The notes: generated by a model from the letters alone, not told the origin. Counted from the stretch's first letter, positions 19,077-30,113 are shown. The stretch: DNA of 64,000 nucleotides from Minisyncoccota bacterium (GCA_018657765.1 JABHWM010000018.1:124001-188000); one strand, 5' to 3'. A program made the numbers and translations.

Positions 19077-21020
19077 TTAACTTTTCTTAAGCTGTTTCTT
19101 TGCCTTTGGCATCTTCATCACCTCTGTAAAAGTATCACCATCCAAGGTTTCTACTTCAAGAAGTTTTTTAGTAACTAGATCTAGTTCTTTTCGATATTTT
19201 TTGAGTAGAGTCATAGCCTTTGCTTGAGCTTCATCTATAAATTTACGAACCTCTACATCTACTTTATCCTGAAGATTAGTAGAAATTTTGAGTGGTTCTC
19301 CCCAATTTTTTGAGTAATCGCTATTATATTGAGGTGTAAAGTTCATTGGACCCAATTCACTCATCCCATACTCCATCACCATTGATCTAGCAACTCTAGT
19401 TGCTCGTTCTATATCATTACTTGCACCAGCTGTTTGTTCTTTATAAATCAAAAGTTCTGCAGCACGTCCACCCATCATCATCACCATGTCGTCCAAAATC
19501 TCTGATTTTAGCAACTGAACTCTGTCTTTTTCTGGAGGAGTAAAAGTATAACCCAAAGCATGACCCCTAGAAACAATAGAGATTCTATGAACTGGATCAG
19601 AGAAAGGTAATACATGAGCCAAAACAGCGTGTCCTGCCTCATGATAAGCGGTCATTTCACGCTCATAGTCATCATGAAGACGTTTCTTACTAGGACCATA
19701 CTTGACCTTCATAGAAGCTTCTTCAATGTCATCCATAACAATTTCTTTTCTGCTTTCGCGAGCAACAGCAATAGCCGCTTCATTCATCATGTTTTCAAGA
19801 TCAGCTCCAGAAAAACCTACGGTACGTTTGGCTATCTTTTCCCATGTTAAATTCTTACTAAGAGGTTTACCCTTGGCATGAATCTTCAAAATAAATTTAC
19901 GTTCTTCAATATCTGGCAAAGTTACTGTGACTCGTCTATCAAAACGACCTGGTCTTACCAAAGCGTTATCCAACATATCACCACGATTTGTAGCAGCCAT
20001 AACTAGCACATTCTCGTTACGAGCAAAACCATCCATCTCGACCAAGATTTGATTCAAAGTCTGTTCTCTCTCGTCATGTCCGCCCATATTTCCTCTGCCA
20101 CGAGCTCTACCAATAGCATCTATCTCATCGATAAAAATAATTGCCGGAGCAAGTTTTTTTGCGGTATTAAAAAGATCACGAACTCTAGAAGCACCAACTC
20201 CTACCAACATCTCCATAAATTCAGAACCAGCGATAGAAAGAAACTGTACATTTGCTTCACCAGCAACGGCTCTAGCAAGTAAGGTCTTACCTGTTCCAGA
20301 AGGACCTACTAACAAAACACCTTTTGGAGTACGAGCTCCAACCTTGATGTATTTTTTTGGGTTCTTCAAGAAATCAACAACTTCTTGTAATTCTTTTTTT
20401 GCCTCAGCCATTCCACCAACATCAGCAAATGAAATATTCTGTTTACCTTTAATAAATATCTTTGCTTTGCTTTTGCCAATCCCCATGATTCCATCTTGAG
20501 AACCTCTAGCCTGACGGAACATCATCATAAAAAAGAAAATCATCAAACCAATAGGTAAGAAGTTAATTATTAACTCCCACATAAGTTGACTAAAAGCCAG
20601 ATTTTCTACAGTTACATCAACCTCAGCAATATCAATCCCTGCAGAATCTAGAATTCCCAAAGCTTCTTGTCCTTCTTCTTTCAAAGCATATTTTTTACTA
20701 TCATCTTTATAAATCCCACGAAGTTCTGTACCAGTCACCTGGATTTTCTCTATTTTTTCTTCACGAACATCACGAACTAACTGACTCAAAGAAATATATT
20801 CTGTAGAATTAAAACCAAACATTGATTTTATAGATGGCCAAAAAATAAGAAGTAGAATCAAGACCACAAATCCTTTATTAAAAAGACTACTGAGGTTTAT
20901 ATTCATCTTAAAAATTTTTACATTTTTAGGTAATTTACCTGGTTTATTAGGTTTTTTTGGTGATTTGTTTTTAGAAGAAAGTGGTTTTTTTTCTTGTTTT
21001 TTTTCAGACTTTTCGATCAT
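19077..21020 (-). CDS. ftsH: ATP-dependent zinc metalloprotease FtsH
   Basis: AAA Walker [17 protein letters not shown] protease motif, two N-terminal TMs. Confidence 0.98.
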   Translation of the reverse strand: MIEKSEKKQEKKPLSSKNKSPKKPNKPGKLPKNVKIFKMNINLSSLFNKGFVVLILLLIFWPSIKSMFGFNSTEYISLSQLVRDVREEKIEKIQVTGTELRGIYKDDSKKYALKEEGQEALGILDSAGIDIAEVDVTVENLAFSQLMWELIINFLPIGLMIFFFMMMFRQARGSQDGIMGIGKSKAKIFIKGKQNISFADVGGMAEAKKELQEVVDFLKNPKKYIKVGARTPKGVLLVGPSGTGKTLLARAVAGEANVQFLSIAGSEFMEMLVGVGASRVRDLFNTAKKLAPAIIFIDEIDAIGRARGRGNMGGHDEREQTLNQILVEMDGFARNENVLVMAATNRGDMLDNALVRPGRFDRRVTVTLPDIEERKFILKIHAKGKPLSKNLTWEKIAKRTVGFSGADLENMMNEAAIAVARESRKEIVMDDIEEASMKVKYGPSKKRLHDDYEREMTAYHEAGHAVLAHVLPFSDPVHRISIVSRGHALGYTFTPPEKDRVQLLKSEILDDMVMMMGGRAAELLIYKEQTAGASNDIERATRVARSMVMEYGMSELGPMNFTPQYNSDYSKNWGEPLKISTNLQDKVDVEVRKFIDEAQAKAMTLLKKYRKELDLVTKKLLEVETLDGDTFTEVMKMPKAKKQLKKS

Positions 21021-21087
21021 AGTGACAGGTATTGTAACATGGGCTTCTGATCAAGGTAGTACATCTTAAAATAAAATTTGTACCTGA

Positions 21088-22068
21088 TTAATCTGAACTA
21101 ATAAACTCCAGAATAAATGGAATATCTTCTACTAATCTCAAAAACTCAGGATTATCTTCAGTTTCTAGTTTAATTAAAATCTGTTTCAAGTCTGGTGCTT
21201 TTTTGCCATTTTCTCTAAAAATAACCGAGATTTTACTTCTATGACCAAGAGATAATCTAATAAATTCTTCTAAGTTATCTTCTCTCAAAAGCTCCAAAGA
21301 AGTTAATATATCTATCGGTAACTCAAGATCTTTACTCTTCAGAAAAAAATCTACATTAGATTTTTTTCTGAAATAAAAAAGCATAAAATCATAAATAGAT
21401 TCATTAGCTATATCTACCAAAGATTGATATGGATCAATAGGTAAATCATTCTCAGAATCAATAAAAGCCTGTTCTATTAATTCTGGTGCATTGAAAAAAA
21501 ATCTTAAAAAAAGATCATCATCTATCAATGAAGAATGCTTATCAAATAATTCAATAAAATTATCAGGACTCTGTTTTATAAGTTTAAGCATATTAAACAA
21601 AACAGCTGAGTTATTATCTTCTTCACTCAGTCCCAGGTCTTTTGACCTACCCATATGTATCAAATGAATCTCTGTTTCACAATGAAAACAATTTACTCTG
21701 ACATTACTATCTGAGTTATACCTTCCATTTCTTCTGGCATCATGATCTAGATGACCAACAATTGATTCATCATTAGTAATTTTTACTCCACAATTTTCAC
21801 ATTTGCCTTCTGACCTAGCTACTACTTCTTTTCTTCTGTCAGTTCCTGCCGCAGCAGTAGCAAGAGTACCCAAAACAGCCAAAGCGCCAAAAATAAAAGC
21901 AGCATCTTTTGCTACTTTACCCAAACTCTCTTTTCTATTCTTGGAACGTTCCACCGAATTAACTTTCAAAGATTTATAAAAATCTAAAATATCTTTATAT
22001 AAATATGTTTCAAAAGAAACAAGTTCAACGTGAATAATTAAAAATAACAAACTTGTTACATATAACAA
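21088..22068 (-). CDS. Hypothetical protein with HNH-like zinc/nuclease motif
   Basis: CENCGVKI...VGHLDHDARRNGRYNSDSNVRVNCFHCE after a TM-like segment. Confidence 0.6.
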   Translation of the reverse strand: MLYVTSLLFLIIHVELVSFETYLYKDILDFYKSLKVNSVERSKNRKESLGKVAKDAAFIFGALAVLGTLATAAAGTDRRKEVVARSEGKCENCGVKITNDESIVGHLDHDARRNGRYNSDSNVRVNCFHCETEIHLIHMGRSKDLGLSEEDNNSAVLFNMLKLIKQSPDNFIELFDKHSSLIDDDLFLRFFFNAPELIEQAFIDSENDLPIDPYQSLVDIANESIYDFMLFYFRKKSNVDFFLKSKDLELPIDILTSLELLREDNLEEFIRLSLGHRSKISVIFRENGKKAPDLKQILIKLETEDNPEFLRLVEDIPFILEFISSD

Positions 22069-22131
22069 ACAGCATCAAACTGTATTATCTAAAAAAAACG
22101 AAAAAATTCAAGAGCAATAAAATTAAAAAAC

Positions 22132-22467
22132 CTACCTCACTACAGTACCGACAGCAACTTCAGGCTTTAGGGCAAAAGGAACAGGTTTGTCAGCTCCATC
22201 AGCCATGATCATCATCCCCTGACTCACGCTTTCACCCATTTTTCTTTCGGCAAGATTAATCACGAACATATAAGTATTACCGACAAAATCATCTGGTGAG
22301 TACCACTCTTTAATTCCTGATAAAATATTTTTCTCACCAATTTCTTCTCCAAAATCTACAGTAAGTTGTAACAACTTTTTACTCCAGTCTGGTTCAGAAG
22401 CAGCAATTACTTTTCCTATTCTAATATCTAGTTTTTCAAAATCACTGTATTCAATAATTGGTTTCAT
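22132..22467 (-). CDS. tRNA-binding domain protein (MetRS beta/CsaA-like)
   Basis: FEKLDIRIGKVIAASEPDWSKKLLQLTVDFGEE...SQGMMIMAD. Confidence 0.88.
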   Translation of the reverse strand: MKPIIEYSDFEKLDIRIGKVIAASEPDWSKKLLQLTVDFGEEIGEKNILSGIKEWYSPDDFVGNTYMFVINLAERKMGESVSQGMMIMADGADKPVPFALKPEVAVGTVVR

Positions 22468-22549
22468 TTTTATTCCTTTAGCTCAAAAAGCTTATTATTT
22501 TATATATAAAAAACTCATTTTAAATAAATAAATTTTTCACAATTTTTTA

Positions 22550-23584
22550 TTAATTTAATTGGTTTTCAATTCCCAATACTTGGTAAACTTCTTTCATCGT
22601 AGCATCAGCTACTTTAGCAGCTTCGTCTGCACCATTCTTAAGAATCTCTTTAACTTGATTCAAATCCTGCTCAAGATTTCTTCTACGATCACGAGCTTGT
22701 GCAAACATTCTCTGATGAGCCAAGAAAAGCTTTTCTTTGACTTCTACATCACCCACTGTTCCAACAGTATATCTATCCTTCAAATCAGCCACTTCAGCTA
22801 AGTCATCATTCAATAAATCATGATACAAAAACACTGGATTACCTTCTACTTTTCCAGGATCAGTAGCCTTTTTTCTATTGGGATCTGTAAAACAACTCAT
22901 GATCTGTTTACGAATCACTGCCTCATCCTCGAAAATACCGATAATATTACCCAAAGATTTACTCATCTTACGCTTACCATCTGTACCAATAATCTTACCA
23001 ATAGTTTTTGAGATTAATGGTTCTGGCAAAGGAAAGACATCCTTCTTATATGTACGATTAAAGTTCTCTGCAATATCGCGAGCCAGCTCAATGTGTTGCC
23101 TTTGATCCTCACCAACAGGTACCCCAAATGGCTTATATATCAAAATATCTGCTGCCATCAAGATAGGATAGTTAAACAAGCCCATGTTGATAGATTCCAC
23201 ACCTACATTTTTCTGTAACTTATCCTTGAAAGCATGCATTCTTTTCATTTGACCAAAAGAAACATAATTAGCCAAGACTACAGCTAGCTGCGTATGAGAC
23301 ATTACCTGAGATTGACGAAAAAACACTGAGTTACTCGGATCTAGTCCCAATGATAAATAATCCAAAACAACTCCAGTAATATTCTTTTCTAGAGCTGCTG
23401 CATCATGAACTGTTGTCAGAGCATGAAGATCAGCTATAAAATAATGGGTATCTGTTGTCAGATCATTCTGTAGTTCTAGCTGTGGTTTTACCGCACCAAA
23501 ATAGTTCCCGATGTGGAGTGAGTTACCACTGGGAGTAATACCAGATAAAATTCTTTTTTTGTTATTTGTTTGTTGTGTTGACAT
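22550..23584 (-). CDS. trpS: Tryptophanyl-tRNA synthetase
   Basis: SGITPSGNSLHIGNYFGA, KMSKSLGN. Confidence 0.97.
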   Translation of the reverse strand: MSTQQTNNKKRILSGITPSGNSLHIGNYFGAVKPQLELQNDLTTDTHYFIADLHALTTVHDAAALEKNITGVVLDYLSLGLDPSNSVFFRQSQVMSHTQLAVVLANYVSFGQMKRMHAFKDKLQKNVGVESINMGLFNYPILMAADILIYKPFGVPVGEDQRQHIELARDIAENFNRTYKKDVFPLPEPLISKTIGKIIGTDGKRKMSKSLGNIIGIFEDEAVIRKQIMSCFTDPNRKKATDPGKVEGNPVFLYHDLLNDDLAEVADLKDRYTVGTVGDVEVKEKLFLAHQRMFAQARDRRRNLEQDLNQVKEILKNGADEAAKVADATMKEVYQVLGIENQLN

Positions 23585-23664
23585 ATGACTTTCTTAATTA
23601 TAAATGAATACTATTTTTTTCTGAGAGGAAAATAATTTCAAAATATCTTTTTGATATAAAAAAT

Positions 23665-23678
23665 CCCCTCAACAGGGG
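23665..23678 (-). terminator. Rho-independent terminator of the xer gene
   Basis: On minus strand CCCCTGTTGAGGGG followed by ATTTTTTATA. Confidence 0.65.
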
Positions 23679-23781
23679 CTTTATATATTTTATATATTTA
23701 GATACACAAAAATCCCCTAAACTAGAGAGGTTCGCCAATAAAAGCTAGAATTTGTGTTTAGAATTAACATATTTTTCTTAA

Positions 23782-23945
23782 TAGATTTGTAGTAAAACAA
23801 AAATTATTGTTAATTTTGCATATATTTTATTAAATTTAGATTTTTCTGATGACAATAGTAGCTATGTCTACTTGCGGAAGAAGAAAATTATAAATTTTTA
23901 AAATAGATGTAAAAGTGCTGTTATTTTTATTTTACTACAAATCTA
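23782..23945. repeat. Long inverted repeat pair, 23-bp arms with one mismatch
   Basis: TAGATTTGTAGTAAAACAAAAAT (23782-23804) and ATTTTTATTTTACTACAAATCTA (23923-23945). Confidence 0.9.
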
Positions 23946-24029
23946 ATATAAATCTTAAAATAAATTAAAGATACCAAAAAATCACTGAATCCATAGATTA
24001 TTAATTAAAATAATCTATGAATTATTCAA

Positions 24030-24899
24030 CTATAGTTCTTCTATTTGAACATTAGGGTTCAAATCAGGAGTGTCTATAAGATTGAGATATTTTTCAGTAG
24101 TAGTAATACGTTTGTGACCAACTAGTTGAGAAACATAAACCAATGGTGTTCCAGCTTTGAGCTGTTCAACAATGAAAGTATGTCTAAGATCATTTACCTT
24201 AGCTCCTTTAATACCGGCCAAACGGAAATAACGATCGATAGCTGTACGAATATTTCTAACCAAGAATGGTCTACATGTTTTGGTTAAAAAGACTGTTTTT
24301 TCTCTAGCTCTAGGACGAACCTTGAGATATTCCATAACAGCTTTTTTGGCAGCTTTATTCAAAGGAACTTTACGTTCTTCTCTAGAATTTTGAGCTAAGA
24401 TCATGATGATACCTCTTTCAAGATCAACATCATCAGAAGCCAAAGCCGCTAACTCACTGATTCTCATACCAGTCTGTAAAAGTAATTCTACAATTGCAAA
24501 AATACGAGCATCACCTCTACAAGCATCTCTCAGAGCACGATACTCCAGACGAGAAAGAACTCTTGGGGGAACTTGCTCTATTTTTGGATGAGTAATAGCC
24601 TGAGCTGGATTTGTTTCAACAATGCTTTCTGCTATTAAATAGCGGAAGAAAGCCTTGATAGAATTAATCTTTCTAGAAATAGATTTACTTGTGTAACGTT
24701 TCTGTTTTAAATCACTTTTGAAAAGATCAATATCATCAGTAGAAACCTCGGCAGCCAATGTTTTACCATTGTTACCAACGAATTGAACTAATTGCTCAAT
24801 GTCTTTGCTATAAGCAATAACCGTAGCATTAGCTTTACCTTTTTCTCTAAGGTGTTGTTCAAATTTGACGTGAGCGTCAACCAAAACTGTCTGTTGCAT
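24030..24899 (-). CDS. Tyrosine recombinase, XerC/XerD/XerA type
   Basis: SAM-like N domain; LLLQTGMRISEL, DLRHTFIVEQLKAGTPLVYVSQLVGHKRITTTEKYLNL. Confidence 0.95.
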   Translation of the reverse strand: MQQTVLVDAHVKFEQHLREKGKANATVIAYSKDIEQLVQFVGNNGKTLAAEVSTDDIDLFKSDLKQKRYTSKSISRKINSIKAFFRYLIAESIVETNPAQAITHPKIEQVPPRVLSRLEYRALRDACRGDARIFAIVELLLQTGMRISELAALASDDVDLERGIIMILAQNSREERKVPLNKAAKKAVMEYLKVRPRAREKTVFLTKTCRPFLVRNIRTAIDRYFRLAGIKGAKVNDLRHTFIVEQLKAGTPLVYVSQLVGHKRITTTEKYLNLIDTPDLNPNVQIEEL

Positions 24900-25035
24900 A
24901 TTTATTTTTTCCTCCTATACAGTAGCTTTTAATATTAAAGCCAGTGTATGATATAGAGCAGATTACTTAATTTTTTATAGTTTTCTATAATCTAACGTCT
25001 TATAATACCACACCAAGGGATTTTTTGCAAATAGC

Positions 25036-25401
25036 ATGATGAATTTTTTTCAAAGAACACCATCTATCCTCTTTATAACCCTTATAACTATATTATTTAT
25101 TTTCTCTTTAAGGAGAACAGCTAGTAAAAGTATTGTCTCCCAAGAAAATGTTGAGGTATTAGAACATACTCTCCAGGATATTACAACCAAGATAGAAATA
25201 GAAAAAAAAGAACTAGAATATACGTCCTCAGAGTTTGCCAAAGAAGGAATTCTTCGTAATGAGCTTTTACTACAAAAACCTGGAGAGTATATTCTCCAGA
25301 TTCCACTCGAGGAAAAAGAAATAGAAAAACAAAAACTTTCTCAAGAAAAAACTCCTTGGGAAACTTGGAAAAATCTACTTTTAAATAAAAAAGTTAACTA
25401 A
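25036..25401 (+). CDS. FtsB/DivIC-like septum formation initiator
   Basis: N-terminal TM then coiled coil and short C-terminal segment LLLQKPGEYILQIP. Confidence 0.65.
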   Translation: MMNFFQRTPSILFITLITILFIFSLRRTASKSIVSQENVEVLEHTLQDITTKIEIEKKELEYTSSEFAKEGILRNELLLQKPGEYILQIPLEEKEIEKQKLSQEKTPWETWKNLLLNKKVN

Positions 25402-25487
25402 AATAAGATCAGCAACTTATACTTACTTATTTTTCCCCAAGTCTAATGCCTCAACAAGTAGTAAAATACAGTTGAAATACATAAATA

Positions 25488-26429
25488 ATGAGCAAAAAAA
25501 TAAAAAAACCTACTGGAGAAGCTGCTTTTCTGGCTTACTATAGAACACTATTCAAGAATGAAGAAGAGTTTATATCTTGGGAAAAAGCTTTGAGATCTCA
25601 GAAGCAACCCATTTTACGCTTCCATCCAAAATATAAAGAAGAACTAAAAGCTCTCTGGAAAGAGGCTAATCTTCCCTGGAAAACATTGAACTGGTATCCA
25701 CATGCACTAATCTGGCCAGAAGGTACTCCTCCAAAAACAACACTTCCAGGATTTGAAGAAAGATATTTTTATGCCATGAATGCATCTTCTTTATTGCCTA
25801 TTTTGGCTTTAGAAGCTGGAGCTGGAGATCTTGTCCTAGATGCTTGTGCTGCCCCTGGTGGGAAAGCCTTGTTTATAGATGATTTACTAGATAAAAAAGG
25901 ACATTTAATAGCTAATGATTTATCTAGTTTTAGAAGAGGGAGAATGAGACAGATTTTCCAGGCTTATGATAAACCACATATAGAGATCTGGGGCCAAAAA
26001 GCCGAGACTATTTTTTATTCCTATCCAGAGTATTTTGATAAAATTTTGATAGACTCACCTTGTAGTAGTGAAAAACATATTATCCAAGAACCTAAAGAAC
26101 TCCAAAAATGGAGCTATGGAAGAATAAAAACTCTTTCTAAACGTCAAAAGAACCTCCTCAAAGCTGTCTGGATGGCCTTAAAACCAGGTGGAACTCTGGT
26201 CTACTCTACTTGTGCAGTAACCCCAGAAGAAAACGAAAAAGTAGTAGATGACTTCTTGAGAAATAATTCTGATGCAAAACTCCAGCCTTGGACTATTAAT
26301 ACACCAGGTGGCCCTGGAGTAAGTTTACAAGAAAAACTTAGTTTTCCTATGAAAAATGTTAGAAGAATTCAACCACATCAAGATAACCTAGATCCAATGT
26401 TCGTGGCAAAGTTTGTGAAAAATAAATAG
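25488..26429 (+). CDS. NOL1/NOP2/Sun-family RNA m5C methyltransferase
   Basis: VLDACAAPGGKALFI, DSPCSSE, VYSTCAVTPEENE. Confidence 0.94.
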   Translation: MSKKIKKPTGEAAFLAYYRTLFKNEEEFISWEKALRSQKQPILRFHPKYKEELKALWKEANLPWKTLNWYPHALIWPEGTPPKTTLPGFEERYFYAMNASSLLPILALEAGAGDLVLDACAAPGGKALFIDDLLDKKGHLIANDLSSFRRGRMRQIFQAYDKPHIEIWGQKAETIFYSYPEYFDKILIDSPCSSEKHIIQEPKELQKWSYGRIKTLSKRQKNLLKAVWMALKPGGTLVYSTCAVTPEENEKVVDDFLRNNSDAKLQPWTINTPGGPGVSLQEKLSFPMKNVRRIQPHQDNLDPMFVAKFVKNK

Positions 26430-26474
26430 AAATATAGTTTCTAAAATTATCCCAACTTATTAAAAAGAGGTTTA

Positions 26475-26846
26475 TTAAGCAACTAATGCTTGAAGGTATT
26501 TGATAATTTCACTTAACTGGACATTTGATTTTATAAAATACTTCTTGGCTCCAAGAGCTAATACCTTATTTATATCCTCCTCAGATCCCAGTGCAGAAAC
26601 CACAACTACAGGAATCTTTTTTGTTTCTTCATCAGCTTTTAGCTCTGCTAATACTTGAAAACCATCTTTATTAGGCATAATCAAATCAAGAACAATTACC
26701 TCAGGCTTCTCTTTTTTTGCAGTGCTCAACACATCTACACCATCTTTAAGAAATAATACAGAAAAATCTGACATCTCGAATTTTTTTTGAGACAATTTAC
26801 CCAAAAATAAATCGTCTTCTGCTAATAATATTTTATGTTTTATCAT
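26475..26846 (-). CDS. Stand-alone response regulator receiver domain
   Basis: ILLAEDD, VIVLDLIMPNKDG, VVVSALGSEED, KYFIKSN. Confidence 0.93.
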   Translation of the reverse strand: MIKHKILLAEDDLFLGKLSQKKFEMSDFSVLFLKDGVDVLSTAKKEKPEVIVLDLIMPNKDGFQVLAELKADEETKKIPVVVVSALGSEEDINKVLALGAKKYFIKSNVQLSEIIKYLQALVA

Positions 26847-27309
26847 ATAGTTCTACCTCCGTAAAAAGTGATGTTTTTTCTACTAAATTTTTACTAGACA
26901 AATCCAATGCATGTAACCAATTTATCTTTACTTTATAAACAGAATAATCATGCCCTTTAATCTGTAAAACTGGTGGCCAAAAATCATCTAAACTAGCAGC
27001 TGCCTCAGCAATTTTATCTACCACTTCTTCTGCTGCTTTTTGGTCGGTAATTTGATCTACAACACCATTTGCCTGCACTAACATCTCTTCAGGTTTCCAG
27101 ACAGAAAAGCTAATATTTTTATTGTTTTCTATAGCCTTTGCTTTATAGCTAGAACTTATAGTTGCAAAATATAGAGTAAAGTCATCATCCAAGGCAAAAA
27201 GTAAAATCGTCGAAAGAGGTTTATTGTCTTTTTGACACAAGGCGACGGACATTAAGGAAGTTTTTTGTAAAAAACTAAGAATTTCTTGTTTTGAGTATGT
27301 TTTCGGCAT
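26833..27309 (-). CDS. Pyridoxamine 5'-phosphate oxidase-like (split-barrel) protein
   Basis: LMSVALCQKDNKPLSTILLFALDDDFTLYFATISSSYKAKAIENNKNISFSV. Confidence 0.8.
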   Translation of the reverse strand: MPKTYSKQEILSFLQKTSLMSVALCQKDNKPLSTILLFALDDDFTLYFATISSSYKAKAIENNKNISFSVWKPEEMLVQANGVVDQITDQKAAEEVVDKIAEAAASLDDFWPPVLQIKGHDYSVYKVKINWLHALDLSSKNLVEKTSLFTEVELYDKT

Positions 27310-27383
27310 TAACTAAATATATCGAAAAATAGAAAAAAGAACAATTCTAATTTAAAATTATTAAAAAGAACCTAATTTTATAA

Positions 27384-28022
27384 CTACTTCAAAAAATTTT
27401 TAGTTCTTTCTATTAATTCTGCAATATCTCTTGATTCTAAAGAAGCTGTATATAAAAATTTAGTTATTTGATTATGAGCGACATTTTGGTCTTCAGCTTT
27501 AACAATAAAATTCTTTAAAGGCACCAAAATATCAAAGTAAACGGGATCATAAGCCATCCCAGCAACTAAATTATGCTCTGTTCTTTCTTTTGGTAAATTA
27601 TCATTTTCTTGACCATTAATAGATTCTACTGGCTTGAGAAGTTGAAGTTCACTTCTTAGTGTTCGATTAGCATACTGCAAAATATTTTTATATAAAATAT
27701 TACATTGAGCATCACCTCTCCCACTTTCCAAAATTAGTTCTTCTAACTGATCTAAATTTTTTGGCTTATCTTCTTGTTTATTAATAAAATCAGTTATTAC
27801 TTTTTCAGGCCAAGGACAACCATTAGAAAAAGCTAAATCTAAACGTTGTTTTAGAGCTAATAAAACTTTATCTATTGATTGATCTTCTGATGAATCAAAA
27901 TCTATTTTTGATAAAATACTCTGAAAAATTTCTAAATACTGTTGATACTCATCTTTTTTTATAGATAACTCTAATCTTGTATCACCATCACCATGGACTC
28001 TTTTTAAATGTTCTTTTGACAT
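27384..28022 (-). CDS. Hypothetical protein
   Basis: 212 aa ORF in operon-like spacing with next gene. Confidence 0.6.
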   Translation of the reverse strand: MSKEHLKRVHGDGDTRLELSIKKDEYQQYLEIFQSILSKIDFDSSEDQSIDKVLLALKQRLDLAFSNGCPWPEKVITDFINKQEDKPKNLDQLEELILESGRGDAQCNILYKNILQYANRTLRSELQLLKPVESINGQENDNLPKERTEHNLVAGMAYDPVYFDILVPLKNFIVKAEDQNVAHNQITKFLYTASLESRDIAELIERTKNFLK

Positions 28023-28024
28023 AA

Positions 28025-28240
28025 TTATTTATTAGCTTTCTTCTGAAGAATCAATCCTGCCAAACCAAAACCTATGCCAATTACAGGAATAATAATTGAA
28101 GTTTCAACTATTGGATTAGCCACATCAAAAAAATCTTCAAGAATATTTATAAAAACTCTCAAACCAAAGGTCAGTAACCAAATTAATTGGAAAGTCTTTG
28201 CAAGTCTTAGCATTTCTGCTTTGTTTGATTTTGATTTCAT
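28025..28240 (-). CDS. Small two-TM hypothetical protein
   Basis: Two hydrophobic helices; 2 nt from next ORF. Confidence 0.55.
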   Translation of the reverse strand: MKSKSNKAEMLRLAKTFQLIWLLTFGLRVFINILEDFFDVANPIVETSIIIPVIGIGFGLAGLILQKKANK

Positions 28241-28290
28241 ATTAAAATGAATTATATAACATATTTTGATGTTTTCTTTTTTTCAAAACA

Positions 28291-30048
28291 TTAATCTGAA
28301 ATAACCTCCAAAAACTCCTGCCCATACCTTTCCCACTTAGTCTCTCCAACTCCAGAAATATCTAGCATCTCTTCTTTATTTTTTGGCTTTTCATTAGACA
28401 TTTCCAAAAGAGTTTTATCATTAAAAATGATGTAGGCAGGACATGAATTTTCTTTGGCTAACTGAGCTCTGAGCTCTCGTAGTTTTTCAAAAAGTGAGTT
28501 TTTAAAATAATTTTTGGCTTCTTTTTTTGTTTTTTTACTACTTTTACTTACTTTAGAAAAATCTTGTTGTCTATCAACGAAAGTATCCAAGGTAACAAGT
28601 CTAACTTTTTTATTTTTCAATAAAATCTCTTCTCCTTTTTTTGTCAAAGAGAGATGCTGATTGTTATCAAAATTTACTTTTATTAAACCTAAATTCTTTA
28701 GTTGAGCAAGATAAAAATACCAATAGGCAAAACTAACTTTACTACTTAAAGTTAGTAAGTGACTAACTAAATCTTCTGTTATAAAAGTAGATTTTTTAAC
28801 AGCCCTCAGTACTTCTCTAGTAATTTTAGTTCCATCCAGAGTTTTATATGGATTCCTACAAATATCACAGTTCCCGCATTCTTTGTCATAAGGCTCATCA
28901 AAGTAACGTAAAAGTATCTGACGTCTGCAAATCACTCCTTCTGCATAATCTTTTATACGTTTCAACTTGGCCAGTTGTAAATTTCCTTGAGACTTATCAA
29001 TAAAAAACTGTTCTATCATTCTGATATCTGCATAAGTGTAAAAAAGCAATGCTTCTGCCGGAGCAGAATCTCTCCCAGCTCTACCTATCTCTTGATAATA
29101 TCCTTCAATATTTTTGGGAACATTATAGTGAATAATCCAACGTACATTAGATTTATCTATTCCCATTCCAAAAGCAATCGTGGCACAAATTACCTGTGTT
29201 TTATCTCTAACAAAACTTCTTTGAATTCTGGATCTATCTTTTTTACTCATCCCAGCATGGTAACTAGCTGCACTCAATCCTTGTTGCTGTAAGTTTTTTG
29301 CTAATTTTTCTGTTTGTTTTCTAGTAAGACAATAAACAATTCCAGACTGATGTAACTTATCACTTAAAAAGCTTTTTATTTGTTGAGCTCTTTTTTGTCC
29401 AGGTAAAACAGTGAGTGAGATATTGGGTCTATCAAAAGAATCTACTAACTCTTCTGGATTATCCAACTCCAACTGAGACAAAATATCATTTCTTGTAACT
29501 GTATCTGCCGTAGCAGTAAGAGCAATAATCGGTACATCTGGAAACTGCATACGAAGTTCAGAGAGCTTTGTATAATCTGGTCTAAAATCATGTCCCCATG
29601 AAGATATACAGTGAGCTTCATCTATCGCAAATAAATTAAGTTTTATTTGTTTGAGAACTTTAAAAAATTGTGATGATACCAAACGTTCAGCAGAGACATA
29701 AAGAATCGAGATCTCACCTTTTAGCAATCTTTCTAAGATTTCATTTTGCTGATTAATATCCAAGCTACTATTCAAAAATTCTGCCTCGATACCATTAGCT
29801 TTGAGACCATCTACCTGATCCTTCATAAGAGCAATAAGAGGAGAAACAACTATGGTTGTACCCTTTAGAACTAATGCTGGAATTTGGTAACAAATAGATT
29901 TACCACCTCCAGTAGGCATTAAAACAAAAGCATCTTTACCAGCAAGAACCGCTTTTATAGCTTTTTCTTGGGTTGTATAAAACTTATCATAACCAAAGTA
30001 TTTCTTGAGAGCTTTTTTTGCTTTATCGAATTTCATAGACTTCATCAT
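28291..30048 (-). CDS. recQ: ATP-dependent DNA helicase RecQ
   Basis: MPTGGGKSICYQIPAL, DEAHCISSWGHDFRPDY, QEIGRAGRD, zinc cysteines CRRQILLRYFDEPYDKECGNCDIC, HRDC. Confidence 0.97.
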   Translation of the reverse strand: MMKSMKFDKAKKALKKYFGYDKFYTTQEKAIKAVLAGKDAFVLMPTGGGKSICYQIPALVLKGTTIVVSPLIALMKDQVDGLKANGIEAEFLNSSLDINQQNEILERLLKGEISILYVSAERLVSSQFFKVLKQIKLNLFAIDEAHCISSWGHDFRPDYTKLSELRMQFPDVPIIALTATADTVTRNDILSQLELDNPEELVDSFDRPNISLTVLPGQKRAQQIKSFLSDKLHQSGIVYCLTRKQTEKLAKNLQQQGLSAASYHAGMSKKDRSRIQRSFVRDKTQVICATIAFGMGIDKSNVRWIIHYNVPKNIEGYYQEIGRAGRDSAPAEALLFYTYADIRMIEQFFIDKSQGNLQLAKLKRIKDYAEGVICRRQILLRYFDEPYDKECGNCDICRNPYKTLDGTKITREVLRAVKKSTFITEDLVSHLLTLSSKVSFAYWYFYLAQLKNLGLIKVNFDNNQHLSLTKKGEEILLKNKKVRLVTLDTFVDRQQDFSKVSKSSKKTKKEAKNYFKNSLFEKLRELRAQLAKENSCPAYIIFNDKTLLEMSNEKPKNKEEMLDISGVGETKWERYGQEFLEVISD

Positions 30049-30113
30049 AGTATAAGTTTATGAAAAATAAGTTGTAGAGTATCAAAAATGAAAAAATAGT
30101 TTTCTATATCAAT

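Noticed and set aside
23709-23735. Second hairpin CCCCTAAACTAGAGAGG near the xer terminator
   Set aside because: Imperfect stem and no clear T-run; not called as a terminator.
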